The translations under genes were made by a program, and so were the position numbers. From assembly GCA_913055155.1 (NCBI GenBank), contig CAJXJR010000017.1, forward strand, positions 1 to 61,758: DNA of 61,758 bases. The letters run 5' to 3'. This stretch comes from an uncultured Erythrobacter sp. GTDB taxonomy: Bacteria; Pseudomonadota; Alphaproteobacteria; Sphingomonadales; Sphingomonadaceae. Below, one piece after another: positions 20,211-28,808 of the stretch; position 1 is the first letter of the stretch; each line of letters opens with the position of its first letter. Below the pieces are notes generated by a model that worked only from the letters and a program-made list of their open reading frames with translations, was not told the DNA's origin and made no database searches.

Positions 20211-20983
20211 TCCGGACCGGTAAAGCCATGGCGGCGCAGGATCACCTGCCCGTCGCGCGAGGAAAGGTAATCGGCAAATGCCTCGCTATCGGGGTCCTGC
20301 GATGTTTCGAGGACTGCCAGCGGATAGCGGATCGTCGGATAAAGGCTCTCATCGAAAGGCGCCAGCACCCAGGCCTTGTCCGATGCCGCCGCATCGCTGC
20401 CGTAGACAATGCCGAACGTGGCCTCGCCGCGTTCGACCAGCGCCAGGGCAACGCGCACATTCTCGGTCGGTACCAGCCTGCCCTGCACGTCCTGCCACAG
20501 GCCCAACGCTTGCAGCGCCGCCCTGGCATAGCGCCCTGCCGGGACGGTATCAGGCTCGGCAATGGCAATGGCCGCCGCCGGGTCTGCCAGCGCCTCTTCG
20601 ATGCTGGCATAGGGCAGGCGGCGCACCGCCGGGTCGGCCCGGGTGACAAGCACCAGCGAATTGCCCGCGATATTGCGCCTGGTGCCTGCCCGCAGCAGAT
20701 CGCGCGCTTCCAGCCAGTCCATCCATTGCGCATCGGCGCTGACCACCAGGTCGGCAGGCGCCCCCTCGCTGGCCTGCCGCGCGACCGCCGCGCTAGAGGC
20801 GAAGGAGAGGACCGGACGCGCGTGCCCTTGCGCTGCCCAGCCGTCGGCGGCAGCGCTAAGCCCTTCCTGCATGCTGGATGCGGCGAGCACCACGGGTCCG
20901 GTATCCTCGGCAGGCGCGCACCCTCCAGGCAGGACAGTTCCCGCCAAGGCCAGAAATCCGATGAGTAGAGACCTGCGTTTCAT
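20207..20983 (-). CDS. modA: molybdate-binding lipoprotein/periplasmic protein
   Basis: This 258-residue solute-binding protein has a signal sequence ending in LPGGC, a lipobox, so it is probably a membrane-tethered lipoprotein. The mature part begins VVLAASSMQEGLSAAADGWAAQ and continues with SFASSAAVARQASEGAPADLVVSAD, the ModA pattern in which the Ser residues hold the oxyanion. It is the first gene of modABC. The nearest upstream gene is a kinase 56 bases away on the same strand, so a separate promoter is uncertain. I see no clear ModE site or molybdenum cofactor riboswitch. Confidence 0.92.
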   Translation of the reverse strand: MKRRSLLIGFLALAGTVLPGGCAPAEDTGPVVLAASSMQEGLSAAADGWAAQGHARPVLSFASSAAVARQASEGAPADLVVSADAQWMDWLEARDLLRAGTRRNIAGNSLVLVTRADPAVRRLPYASIEEALADPAAAIAIAEPDTVPAGRYARAALQALGLWQDVQGRLVPTENVRVALALVERGEATFGIVYGSDAAASDKAWVLAPFDESLYPTIRYPLAVLETSQDPDSEAFADYLSSRDGQVILRRHGFTGPE

Positions 20984-21039
20984 CGCGAGCCACCCTTAGA
21001 GCGGCGCGATATGGCCGTCCACATCAGCTGTCGGCCCGG

Positions 21040-22719
21040 TCAGCCACCAGCAGGGCTTGCTTCGATACGCTGGGCGCGGATCATGAATTCGCTGGGACGG
21101 CGCACCGGGATCAGCAGCACGCAGCGCACGCCTTCGGGGTCGAAGTCCAGCTCCACCGGGTGCCGCAGTTCATGCGCCACGATCCGTTCGATCAGGTCGG
21201 TACCGAACCCGCGCGAGCGTTCCTGCTTCACCGGCGGGCCGCCACGCTCCTGCCATTCCACCCGCACCAGCTCTTCCGACACCAGTTGCCAGTGCACGCT
21301 CACCTTGCCGCCCGGGCGGCTGAGCGCGCCGTACTTGGCGGCATTGGTGGCCAGTTCGTGCACCGCCAAGCCCAGCGACAGGGCATCGTTGGGCGCCAGT
21401 TCCACCGCCGGGCCGACCAGTTCCACCGCGTGGTCGTCTTCCTGCGCATAGGGCAGCAATTCGGCGTCGATCACGGAGCGTACGGGGGTGGAGCCCCAGT
21501 CCGACTGGGTCAGCAGATCGTGCGTGGCGGAAAGCGCGCGGATGCGCCCGTCCAGCCCGGTGGCGAATTCCTCCACGTCGTCCGCCCGGCGCTTGGTCAG
21601 CGCGATGATCGACAGCACGTTGGCCAGCGTGTTCTTCACCCGGTGGTTGAGCTCGCGCGTCAGCGAATTGCGGATGCTGGCCTGCTCCTCGAACCAGGCC
21701 AGCGCGCTTTCGTCTTCCTGCGCCTGCTGCGTCAGCATGCGCACCAGCAGCATCAGCAGGCTGGCCACCAGCATGCCGAAGATCAGCGTGGCGAGGGAGA
21801 GGCCGGACAGGCCAGGATCCTCGACAATGCTGACTGCCAGCCGCCACGGGTTGTTCGCGATGGTCACCGTCTTGGTCGCGGTCTCACGGTTGTCGAGATC
21901 GCCGTCGAAGGTGGCTGCCAGCAAGGTGCCGTCGCCGCGATCGTTATCGTACAGCCGCACGCCGTAGGAACCGGCATCTTCTAGTTCCAGCGCGCTTTGC
22001 AGGAAATCCTCGGCGTTGAAGGGCGAATAGATGAAGCCTTTCAACGTCCGTCCGCCGGCACCGGGTTCGAAAACCGGCATGTAAATCAGGAAGCCCGGCG
22101 CTTCGCCCTCGCCCTCCTGCCGCAGCACGATGGCATCGGTGGCCGTGGGGCGCGCGGTACGTTCCGCCTCGATCATGGCGGCGCGCCGACCGGGTTCGGA
22201 ATACATGTCATACCCCAGCGCCCGGCGGTTACGCTCGGTATCGGGCTGCAGGTAGGTGACCGGCACGGCAAATGGCTGGTTGCCATTGAAAGGCGGGTAG
22301 AACTCCGCCTCGGCCGTGCCTTCCTGCGCCAGCAGTTCCGTGAAGTCGGCAATCTGCGAAGGCCGCACCACTTGCGCCCAGCCGATGCCTTCGGCGCCGC
22401 GGTAGTCTGCATCCAGCCGCAGTTCGGAAACGAACCGGCGGAAGTCGGCAGCAGGCACTTCGTCCATGGTAGACAACAGCGCGGCGCCCGCCCTCAGGTA
22501 TGCGCTGCTGGCATTGGCGCGCCGTTCCAGCGCAGACGCGATGGCCGTGGCGCGGGCGTTGATCTGCGCGGACTGGCGGTCGTGCTCGCCGCGCTCGATA
22601 GCGAAGATGGAGACGACGGTAATCGCCGCGATCAGCACGAAGATGCCCAGCGGCATCGCCCGTGGATAGCGCATCAGCCAGCGCTTGGTCCGGCTCCGTC
22701 GGCTGACCTGCTGTTGCAA
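21040..22719 (-). CDS. CHASE-domain HWE sensor histidine kinase, probable stress-response input
   Basis: This 559-residue membrane sensor has one membrane helix (about residues 22-41), a periplasmic CHASE domain (about 70-300) and a second helix (about 315-335). The cytoplasmic kinase has its phospho-acceptor His in RELNHRVKNTLANVL and the N-box in HELATNAAKYGAL. It also has the Trp-x-Glu of HWE kinases (VEWQERGGPP). The predicted start is TTG 22719 behind GAGGAA; ATG 22674 is an alternative. It is divergent from nepR-ecfG, where kinases of this class commonly control the response regulator PhyR. The CHASE ligand is unknown. No phyR gene lies in the window. Confidence 0.88.
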   Translation of the reverse strand: MQQQVSRRSRTKRWLMRYPRAMPLGIFVLIAAITVVSIFAIERGEHDRQSAQINARATAIASALERRANASSAYLRAGAALLSTMDEVPAADFRRFVSELRLDADYRGAEGIGWAQVVRPSQIADFTELLAQEGTAEAEFYPPFNGNQPFAVPVTYLQPDTERNRRALGYDMYSEPGRRAAMIEAERTARPTATDAIVLRQEGEGEAPGFLIYMPVFEPGAGGRTLKGFIYSPFNAEDFLQSALELEDAGSYGVRLYDNDRGDGTLLAATFDGDLDNRETATKTVTIANNPWRLAVSIVEDPGLSGLSLATLIFGMLVASLLMLLVRMLTQQAQEDESALAWFEEQASIRNSLTRELNHRVKNTLANVLSIIALTKRRADDVEEFATGLDGRIRALSATHDLLTQSDWGSTPVRSVIDAELLPYAQEDDHAVELVGPAVELAPNDALSLGLAVHELATNAAKYGALSRPGGKVSVHWQLVSEELVRVEWQERGGPPVKQERSRGFGTDLIERIVAHELRHPVELDFDPEGVRCVLLIPVRRPSEFMIRAQRIEASPAGG

Positions 22720-22815
22720 TTCGATTCCTCAACCATATGGCACGCTGCCATGATCCAGACTGACCACACGCTTGCAAGCATGCGCAAGGCCAGCCAAACA
22801 GATTTCCTACTCGGG

Positions 22816-22840
22816 GGAACCGGAGGCGGCGCGTTTCGTT
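22816..22840 (+). promoter_or_regulatory. EcfG-type promoter for nepR-ecfG
   Basis: GGAAC (22816-22820) and CGTT (22837-22840) are separated by exactly 16 bases. This matches the general stress response consensus GGAAC-N16/17-CGTT of alphaproteobacterial EcfG sigma factors. It lies about 78 bases upstream of nepR and points toward it, as expected for autoregulation. Confidence 0.8.
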
Positions 22841-22842
22841 CC
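22818..22842 (-). promoter_or_regulatory. near-consensus EcfG-type promoter toward the kinase gene
   Basis: On the minus strand GGAAC (22842-22838) and GGTT (22821-22818) are 16 bases apart, one mismatch from GGAAC-N16-CGTT. The two elements interlock with the forward promoter because the core is nearly palindromic. It faces the kinase start about 100 bases away. Functionality is inferred. Confidence 0.5.
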
Positions 22843-22917
22843 GCAAACACGAGTATGAAACTAACGCATTGGTAACCGCTTCCTCATTTCACGAACTCGG
22901 CAGGAGCGGCCATCTGC

Positions 22918-23124
22918 ATGGCGACGGGAAACACTGAATTCATGTCATCGTCTCGAGACGAGAAAAACAAGGCCGCAAAGCCGCAAGACGGCAGCGGCTG
23001 CAAACCGCAGGACCCGGAATGGGCCTCGGGCCTGAAGAAGCTTTACGATTCGGTGGTGGACGAGCCGCTGCCGGATTCCTTCAAGGACCTGCTCTCCAAG
23101 CTCGACGAAGACGAGGGCAAATGA
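22918..23124 (+). CDS. nepR: NepR anti-sigma factor
   Basis: This 68-residue acidic cytoplasmic protein holds EcfG inactive in unstressed cells. On stress, phosphorylated PhyR mimics the sigma factor and pulls NepR away. The first 35 residues look disordered (Lys/Asp/Ser rich). The conserved helical part is LKKLYDSVVDEPLPDSFKDLLSKLD, matching the NepR consensus with its Pro-containing core. Its stop overlaps the ecfG start as ATGA, keeping the two in stoichiometry. It lies downstream of an EcfG-type promoter. Confidence 0.92.
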   Translation: MATGNTEFMSSSRDEKNKAAKPQDGSGCKPQDPEWASGLKKLYDSVVDEPLPDSFKDLLSKLDEDEGK

Positions 23125-23753
23125 GCAAGGACAAGAAGAAACGCGAGCTGCCCAAGCGCAGCGCGGCAGACAAGCGTGCATTCAAGCGGGAACTGACCGA
23201 GGTCGTGCCGCACCTGCGCGCCTTCGCCCGCGGCCTGTGCGGCCGCCCCGACATGGCCGACGACCTGGTGCAGGAAGCCCTGCTGAAGGCATGGGCCGCG
23301 CAGGACCGGTTCGAGCCGGGCACCTCGATGCGGGCCTGGACCTTCGTGATCCTGCGCAACGCCTATCTCACCGACATGCGGCGCAATCGCTTTCGCGGCG
23401 AGTATGACGAGGGCGTGGCGGAGCGCATCCTGACGGCGCCCGCCGGGCAGGAAGAACCGCTGCACCTGTCGGACCTTCACCGGGCGCTGCTGACGCTGCC
23501 GCCCGAACGGCGCGAGGCGCTGCTGCTGGTCGGCGCAGGCGGATTTTCCTACGAGGAAGCGGCCAACATCTGTGGCTGCGCGGTCGGCACGATCAAGAGC
23601 CGTGTGGGCCGTGCCCGTGCGGCGCTGAGCAGCATGCTGGAAGACGGCGACATCCCCGACCGCGCGCTGGACGACCCCGCCGCCCACCGCGCGATCCTGG
23701 AAGAGCTGGACGAAGTGGCCGCCGGGCGCGGCGAAGCAGCAGCCACCAAGTAG
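23121..23753 (+). CDS. ecfG: EcfG-family general stress response sigma factor
   Basis: This 210-residue ECF sigma factor starts at ATG 23121, coupled to nepR by ATGA. Region 2 is at about residues 25-95 (VPHLRAFARGLCGRPDMADDLVQEALLKAWAAQDRFEPG, then MRAWTFVILRNAYLTDMRR). Region 4 is at about 120-170 (ALLTLPPERREALLLVGAGGFSYEEAANICGCAVGTIKSRVGRAR). Sequence and linkage to nepR fit EcfG/SigT. It directs transcription of stress genes from GGAAC/CGTT promoters. The acidic 30-residue C-terminal tail is less conserved. Confidence 0.95.
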   Translation: MSKDKKKRELPKRSAADKRAFKRELTEVVPHLRAFARGLCGRPDMADDLVQEALLKAWAAQDRFEPGTSMRAWTFVILRNAYLTDMRRNRFRGEYDEGVAERILTAPAGQEEPLHLSDLHRALLTLPPERREALLLVGAGGFSYEEAANICGCAVGTIKSRVGRARAALSSMLEDGDIPDRALDDPAAHRAILEELDEVAAGRGEAAATK

Positions 23754-23826
23754 CACGCCGCTTGATTGCGGCCCGGCAAAGCGACATGCTGAGCGCAGTC
23801 AACCAGGGAAAGACAGAACCACCGCG

Positions 23827-24975
23827 ATGAGCGCCGAGGGGGAAAGGCCGGACAGCGAAACGGGCGAAGGCCGCGAGTTGACCTTTGCCGCGCAGGAAGT
23901 GCGGCTGATCTCCGCCCTCGTGGTGCTGCTGGCGATCGGCCTGTTCCTGGCCCTGCCCTTCGTGCTGTCGATCGGATCGGTGGTGTTCCTGCCGCTGGTG
24001 GCCGCGCTGATCCTCACCATCATCCTGTCGCCCCTGGCAGACAAGCTGGCGACCTGGCTACCCAATTTCCTTGCCTCGATCCTGGCCCTCCTGGCCTTCT
24101 TCGCGATCCTGGCGCTGGCGTTCACCGCCGTGCTGGCCCCGGCCATTTCGCTGTATGACCAGGTACCCATGATGGCGCGGCAGGTCAGCGCGCATTTCTC
24201 CGAGATGCAGGTGGCCCTTGCCTGGGTCAGCGACCTGAACGAGCAGATCGCTGCACTTACCGGCGATGACAGCGGCCAGCAGGTGGTGCTGGCAGGGCCG
24301 AGCATGCTCGAACAGCTCGCCTTCGCCACCCCCACCGTGCTGCTGGAACTGCTGCTGACCTTCATGCTCGCCTTCTTCATGATCGAAGCGCGCATCCGCC
24401 TGCGCCGCCGCCTGCTGCTGGAACGCCAGCAGGTCGGCTCCAGCCTGAAGGCCGCACGCGCCATCCGCGAGGTGCAGGATCGGGTGGCGGCCTACATCCT
24501 CACCGTCGGTTTCATCAATACCGGTGTGGGCGTGATCGTGGCGCTGGGCGCATGGCTGATGGGGCTCGATGCGCCGATCATGTGGGGCGGCCTTGCCGCG
24601 ATCCTCAATTTCATTCCCTATATCGGCCCACTGGTCATGGTGATCCTGCTGGGCCTGTTCGGCATCGGCTCTGCCGATGCGGTGCTGGTCGGCCTGATCC
24701 CCGCAGCAGCCTACCTTGGCCTGCACACGGTGGAAGCGAACGTGGTCACCCCCACCGTGCTGGGCGCGCGCTTCACCATGAACCCGGTGCTGATCCTGCT
24801 GGCGTTATCCTATTTCGGGTGGATCTGGGGCGTGATGGGCGCCCTGCTTTCGGTGCCGATCCTGCTGACGCTGACGGCATTGGTCGATCATCTGGGCAGG
24901 CCAAACTTCATCGGCTTCATCTTCGGTGAACCGCTGTTCCGGTCCAACGTGCTGGACCTGTCGGAAGACAATTGA
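23827..24975 (+). CDS. AI-2E family (PerM-like) membrane transporter
   Basis: This 382-residue inner-membrane protein of the AI-2E exporter superfamily has paired N-terminal helices, a soluble middle section (about residues 120-200) and further helices. The family-typical block NFIPYIGPLVMVILLG is present, followed by LHTVEANVVTPTVLG. Family members have been linked to autoinducer or ion export, but most are uncharacterised, so no substrate is assigned. It begins 73 bases after ecfG on the same strand, so it may be co-transcribed with the stress sigma operon. Confidence 0.88.
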   Translation: MSAEGERPDSETGEGRELTFAAQEVRLISALVVLLAIGLFLALPFVLSIGSVVFLPLVAALILTIILSPLADKLATWLPNFLASILALLAFFAILALAFTAVLAPAISLYDQVPMMARQVSAHFSEMQVALAWVSDLNEQIAALTGDDSGQQVVLAGPSMLEQLAFATPTVLLELLLTFMLAFFMIEARIRLRRRLLLERQQVGSSLKAARAIREVQDRVAAYILTVGFINTGVGVIVALGAWLMGLDAPIMWGGLAAILNFIPYIGPLVMVILLGLFGIGSADAVLVGLIPAAAYLGLHTVEANVVTPTVLGARFTMNPVLILLALSYFGWIWGVMGALLSVPILLTLTALVDHLGRPNFIGFIFGEPLFRSNVLDLSEDN

Positions 24976-25050
24976 TCGCCCGACTTGCCCAAATGGCGGA
25001 TTTGACATAGCTTTCCCCTCGGGTTTGTTCGCTGGAAGGGGAGAGGACAA

Positions 25051-25551
25051 ATGCGAACCAAGGTAATGATCGCAGCGGGACTGGCTGCCTGTGCCGGCAT
25101 GGCGCAGGCGCAAGGCGGTTCGGCATGGGGATATTTCGAAGCGGACGGTGCGCCGCTGCAGGCAGGCGTCGTCTCGCCCGATGGCGGGCAGCTGATCCTG
25201 AAGTGCGACGAGCCGGGTGACGGCAGCGTGTTCGCGGTGATCGTATCGCCGGAAAGATTGCGCCCGACGACGACGCGGCCACAGGTCCGCTCCTTGTGGC
25301 TGCAATTCGACGATGGGAACCGCGAGGAAGTGCGCTGGCGCTACTACGAACAATCGGTGCTGGCGTTGAACACGCGGCGGGATCGCAATCTCGAGCCGTT
25401 CCTGCGCGAACTGGTGGAGGCCGACAGGCTGGAGGTTCGCTTCGACCCGGATGGCACGCCGCCGTTCAACATCAGCTTCACCGTCACCGGAGCGCGCGAG
25501 GCAATCGACCGCGTGTTCGAAAGCTGCGAGGACGATGACGTACTCGATTGA
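25051..25551 (+). CDS. hypothetical secreted protein
   Basis: This 166-residue protein has a clear Sec signal peptide (MRTKVMIAAGLAACAGMAQAQ, cleavage after AQA). The mature part is acidic, has two Cys (LKCDEPGDG and FESCEDDD) that could pair, and ends in a DDDVLD tail. A good ribosome site (GGGGAGAGG) precedes the ATG. I do not recognise a domain; the pattern of short strands and repeated VRF/LRF suggests a small beta-rich periplasmic fold. It has its own terminator downstream. Confidence 0.8.
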   Translation: MRTKVMIAAGLAACAGMAQAQGGSAWGYFEADGAPLQAGVVSPDGGQLILKCDEPGDGSVFAVIVSPERLRPTTTRPQVRSLWLQFDDGNREEVRWRYYEQSVLALNTRRDRNLEPFLRELVEADRLEVRFDPDGTPPFNISFTVTGAREAIDRVFESCEDDDVLD

Positions 25552-25566
25552 TCGCCTGTCGCACGG

Positions 25567-25604
25567 AAAAGGGCGCGCCTGCCGATCGGCAAGCGCGCCC
25601 TTTT
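25567..25604. terminator. bidirectional rho-independent terminator
   Basis: A 12-base perfect stem (AAAAGGGCGCGC at 25567-25578 with GCGCGCCCTTTT at 25593-25604) closes over an inner GCC/GGC pairing. A-runs and T-runs on the outer ends make it work in both directions. It sits between the secreted protein and the convergent sodB. Confidence 0.92.
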
Positions 25605-25625
25605 CGTGTCAGCCTTGTGGCTGGA

Positions 25626-26240
25626 TCAGGCGGGATAGGTCCAGGTCGAACCGCGCGCCAGGTTGTCGGCAGCGAAATCCCAGTTGAGGTGGCCGTCCAC
25701 GACCGCCGAGAGATAGCCCGGACGGGCGTTCTGGTGGTCGAGGTAGTAGGCGTGCTCCCACAGGTCGATCACCAGCAGCGGGTTGTAGTCGCTGCTGTCG
25801 GCCAGCGTATCGGCATCGTGCGTGTCGACCACTTCCAGCTTGCCGCCCTTCTCGGCCAGCCACACCCAGCCGCTGGCGAAGTGGCCGGCGCCCTTGGACT
25901 TCAGTTCTTCCTTCAGCGCGTCGAGCGAGCCGAAGCTGGCATCGATCTTGTCCGCCAGGTCGCCCGAAGGGCCGCTGGTGGCCGGGGCCAGCGAGTGCCA
26001 GTAGAAACCGTGGTTCCAGGTCTGTGCCGAGTTGTTGAACAGGCCGGCATCGCTGCCACGCGAAGCGGCGATGATCGCTTCGAGCGAAGCATCGGCATTG
26101 GCCGTGCCTTCGATCGCGGCATTGGTCTTGTCGACGTAGGCCTGGTGGTGCTTGCCATGGTGATAGCCGAAGGTCTCGGCAGTGATCGCCGGGGCCAGTG
26201 CTTCGGCATCGTAGGGAAGCGGCATGAGGGTGAAAGCCAT
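25626..26240 (-). CDS. sodB: iron superoxide dismutase
   Basis: This 204-residue cytoplasmic enzyme converts superoxide to oxygen and peroxide. The metal ligands are visible: His in FGYHHGKHH (near residue 27), His in NNSAQTWNHGFYWHSL, and Asp and His in DLWEHAYYLD. AQTWNHGFYW and DTHDAD favour the iron rather than the manganese subtype. The ATG at 26240 is chosen because AGGAGA lies 9 bases upstream; the in-frame ATG at 26249 would overlap that site. Confidence 0.95.
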   Translation of the reverse strand: MAFTLMPLPYDAEALAPAITAETFGYHHGKHHQAYVDKTNAAIEGTANADASLEAIIAASRGSDAGLFNNSAQTWNHGFYWHSLAPATSGPSGDLADKIDASFGSLDALKEELKSKGAGHFASGWVWLAEKGGKLEVVDTHDADTLADSSDYNPLLVIDLWEHAYYLDHQNARPGYLSAVVDGHLNWDFAADNLARGSTWTYPA

Positions 26241-26415
26241 GTTGAACATTCTCCTGTTTTTCTGCTGTCGTGTCACCAATGCGCGAGACCGCCAGATGTT
26301 GCAGTCTTGCGCGCAAATATTCCGCTGGCCTACCTGCCCATCCGCTCCCCCCGTGACAAGAGGGACGAATGGCGGCATGGCATTTTGCGCGCGCTAACAC
26401 AGGCGAAGGACATTT

Positions 26416-27753
26416 ATGGGACGCACCTATTTCGGCACCGACGGCATACGCGGTCGTGCCAATGGCAAGAAACTGAACGCCGCCGTGGCGATGAAGGTGG
26501 GCCAGGCCGCAGGCAGCCACTTCGTGCGCGGCGACCACCGGCACCGGGTGGTGATCGGCAAGGATACCCGGCTGTCGGGCTACATGATGGAAAACGCGCT
26601 GGTGGCGGGCTTCACCAGCGTAGGGATGGACGTGATCATGACCGGCCCCCTGCCCACCCCGGCCGTGGCCCTGCTGACGCGCGAGATGCGCGCCGACCTG
26701 GGGGTGATGATCTCTGCCAGCCACAACAAGTTCGGCGACAACGGCATCAAGCTGTTCGGGCCCGACGGCTTCAAGCTCTCCGATGCGGACGAGGAAGCGA
26801 TCGAGCGCGCCATGGGCCAAGAGCAGGTGCTGGCCGAAGGCGATGCCATCGGCCGCGCCCGCCGGATCGAGGATGCGCGCGGGCGCTATATCCACGCGGT
26901 GAAACGCGCCCTGCCCTCCGATTGCCGGCTGGATCACCTGAAGATCGTCGTCGATTGCGCGAACGGCGCAGCCTACAACGTTACCCCCACCGCAATCTGG
27001 GAACTGGGCGCCGAAGTGATCGCCATGGGCGTTTCCCCCAACGGCACCAATATCAACGACGGCGTCGGCTCCACTGCGCTCGACGCGATCAAGGCGCGGG
27101 TGGTGGAAGAAGGCGCCGATATCGGCATCGCGCTGGATGGCGATGCCGACCGCCTCATCGTGATCGACGAGAAAGGCGAGGAAGTCGACGGCGACCAGAT
27201 CATGGCGCTGATCGGCAGCCGCTGGCACGCCAAGGGCCTGCTGAAGGGCGGCGGCGTGGTGGCCACCGTCATGTCCAACCTCGGCCTCGAACGCTTCCTG
27301 CATGGCGAAGGGCTGGAACTGGTGCGCACCAAGGTGGGCGACCGCTACGTGCTCGAAGCGATGAAGGCCGGCGGCTACAATGTCGGCGGCGAACAGTCGG
27401 GCCATATGATCCTGCTGGATCATGCCACCACCGGCGACGGCACCATTGCCGCGATGCAGGTGCTGGCCGCCATGGTGCGGACCGGCAAGCCTGCCAGCGA
27501 ATTGCTGCACCTGTTCGACCCGGTCCCGCAGCTGCTGAAGAACGTGCGATACGAAGCCGGAGACCCGCTGGACGCGCAGGCCGTGAAGGACGTGATCGCC
27601 GCTGCCGAAAACGAGCTGGACGGCAAGGGCCGCCTGGTCATCCGCAAGTCGGGCACCGAACCGCTGATCCGCGTGATGGCCGAAGGCGACGACGAGGGAC
27701 AGGTGGAACGGGTGGTCGATACCATCTGCGATGCCGTGCGCGAGGTCGCTTGA
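26416..27753 (+). CDS. glmM: phosphoglucosamine mutase
   Basis: This 445-residue enzyme interconverts glucosamine-6-phosphate and glucosamine-1-phosphate on the way to UDP-GlcNAc for peptidoglycan and lipid A. The start [14 protein letters not shown], the active-site phosphoserine loop [15 protein letters not shown], the Mg-binding [11 protein letters not shown] and the C-terminal phosphate loop [13 protein letters not shown] are all present. AAGGA upstream supports ATG 26416. It is coupled to thiD by a TTGA overlap. Confidence 0.97.
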   Translation: MGRTYFGTDGIRGRANGKKLNAAVAMKVGQAAGSHFVRGDHRHRVVIGKDTRLSGYMMENALVAGFTSVGMDVIMTGPLPTPAVALLTREMRADLGVMISASHNKFGDNGIKLFGPDGFKLSDADEEAIERAMGQEQVLAEGDAIGRARRIEDARGRYIHAVKRALPSDCRLDHLKIVVDCANGAAYNVTPTAIWELGAEVIAMGVSPNGTNINDGVGSTALDAIKARVVEEGADIGIALDGDADRLIVIDEKGEEVDGDQIMALIGSRWHAKGLLKGGGVVATVMSNLGLERFLHGEGLELVRTKVGDRYVLEAMKAGGYNVGGEQSGHMILLDHATTGDGTIAAMQVLAAMVRTGKPASELLHLFDPVPQLLKNVRYEAGDPLDAQAVKDVIAAAENELDGKGRLVIRKSGTEPLIRVMAEGDDEGQVERVVDTICDAVREVA

Positions 27754-28499
27754 GCCGCCCGCCGCGCATCCTGTCGATCGCCGGGTCCGATAGCTCGGGC
27801 GGCGCGGGTATCCAAGCGGATATCAAGACGATCACCATGCTCGGCGGCTATGCCATGACCGCCATCACTGCCGTCACCGCGCAGAACACCCGCGGGGTAA
27901 CCCAGGTGGAGGCGCTGTCGCCCGACATGGTGGCAGCGCAAATCGATGCCTGCCTGGAGGATATCGGCATCGAGGCGGTGAAGATCGGCATGCTGGGCAG
28001 CGCCGACATCGCCGAAGTGGTGGCAGACCGGCTGGAAGAGCTCGGCAAGCCCATCGTCTTCGACCCCGTGATGGTCGCCACCAGTGGCTCTGCCCTGGCG
28101 GACGAGGCCACGATCGAAGTGTTCGAATGGCTGATGGAGATCGCCACGCTGACAACGCCCAACGTGCCCGAACTGGCCGCGCTGGGCGGGGCGGATGCGA
28201 TGGCGAAACGCGGCGTCGCCTACCTCGCCAAGGGCGGCGATGCCGACGGGCCGATGGTGGAAGACCGGCTGGTGCGCCCCGGCATGGAGGACACGGTGTG
28301 GAGCGAACCGCGCATCATCACCAAGCACACCCACGGCACCGGCTGCACGCTGTCCAGCGCCATTGCCACGAACCTTGGCCACGGGCTGGAACTGGAAGCG
28401 GCGATTGCCGATGCCCGCCTGTTCGTACGCGAGGCGCTGAAAAGCGCCCCCGGCTTCGGCTTCGGCAATGGCCCGCTGGGACACCAGGCTGTGCGCTGA
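27750..28499 (+). CDS. thiD: hydroxymethylpyrimidine/phosphomethylpyrimidine kinase
   Basis: This 249-residue ribokinase-family enzyme phosphorylates HMP and HMP-phosphate for thiamine synthesis. The start [22 protein letters not shown] binds substrate and [13 protein letters not shown] is the anion-hole and catalytic loop. There is no ATG in the right place. TTG at 27750 overlaps the glmM stop as TTGA and puts the conserved sequence six residues in, so translation is probably coupled to glmM. Confidence 0.94.
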   Translation: MSRPPRILSIAGSDSSGGAGIQADIKTITMLGGYAMTAITAVTAQNTRGVTQVEALSPDMVAAQIDACLEDIGIEAVKIGMLGSADIAEVVADRLEELGKPIVFDPVMVATSGSALADEATIEVFEWLMEIATLTTPNVPELAALGGADAMAKRGVAYLAKGGDADGPMVEDRLVRPGMEDTVWSEPRIITKHTHGTGCTLSSAIATNLGHGLELEAAIADARLFVREALKSAPGFGFGNGPLGHQAVR

Positions 28500-28808
28500 A
28501 CCACCGGCAAGGTGGAACACCGACAGGGGTGTTTTGAAAAACCCGTACAGACGGCCCGAAGGGACCATGCGCGCCCTGCGCCCACTCGCGAAAACCGGCA
28601 CGAAAGGCGCAGAATTCCGCCATTTCGCACGACAAGCCGCACCCGGCAGGTATCCTGCGCCTGCGCCCGAACTGCAGGCTGAAAGTGTAACCTTTCGCGC
28701 GAAGGCGAGCCAATCGCGAACACAGCGGGCGGGCTTTCTCGACATCCCGCCAGCCTGCCATGGCAGGGGCAATGTAGGGAAGCCCGGCGAATCGCAGCGC
28801 GGCGCCCC
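28500..28808. other. 309 bp intergenic region
   Basis: Apart from the weak terminator hairpin just after thiD I see no gene or repeat. Short frames lack ribosome sites and recognisable motifs. Confidence 0.5.
28516..28535 (+). terminator. short hairpin terminator after glmM-thiD
   Basis: AACACC (28516-28521) pairs with GGTGTT (28528-28533) and runs into TTTT. It lies 16 bases after the thiD stop. The stem is only 6 base pairs, so strength is uncertain. Confidence 0.55.

Noticed and set aside
26241-26415. EcfG promoter upstream of sodB
   Set aside because: No GGAAC/CGTT pair in either orientation between sodB and glmM.
25548-27749. Long open frame running through sodB antisense and glmM into thiD
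   Set aside because: Only its 3' end (from 27750) is a real gene, thiD; the rest is an out-of-frame shadow of glmM.
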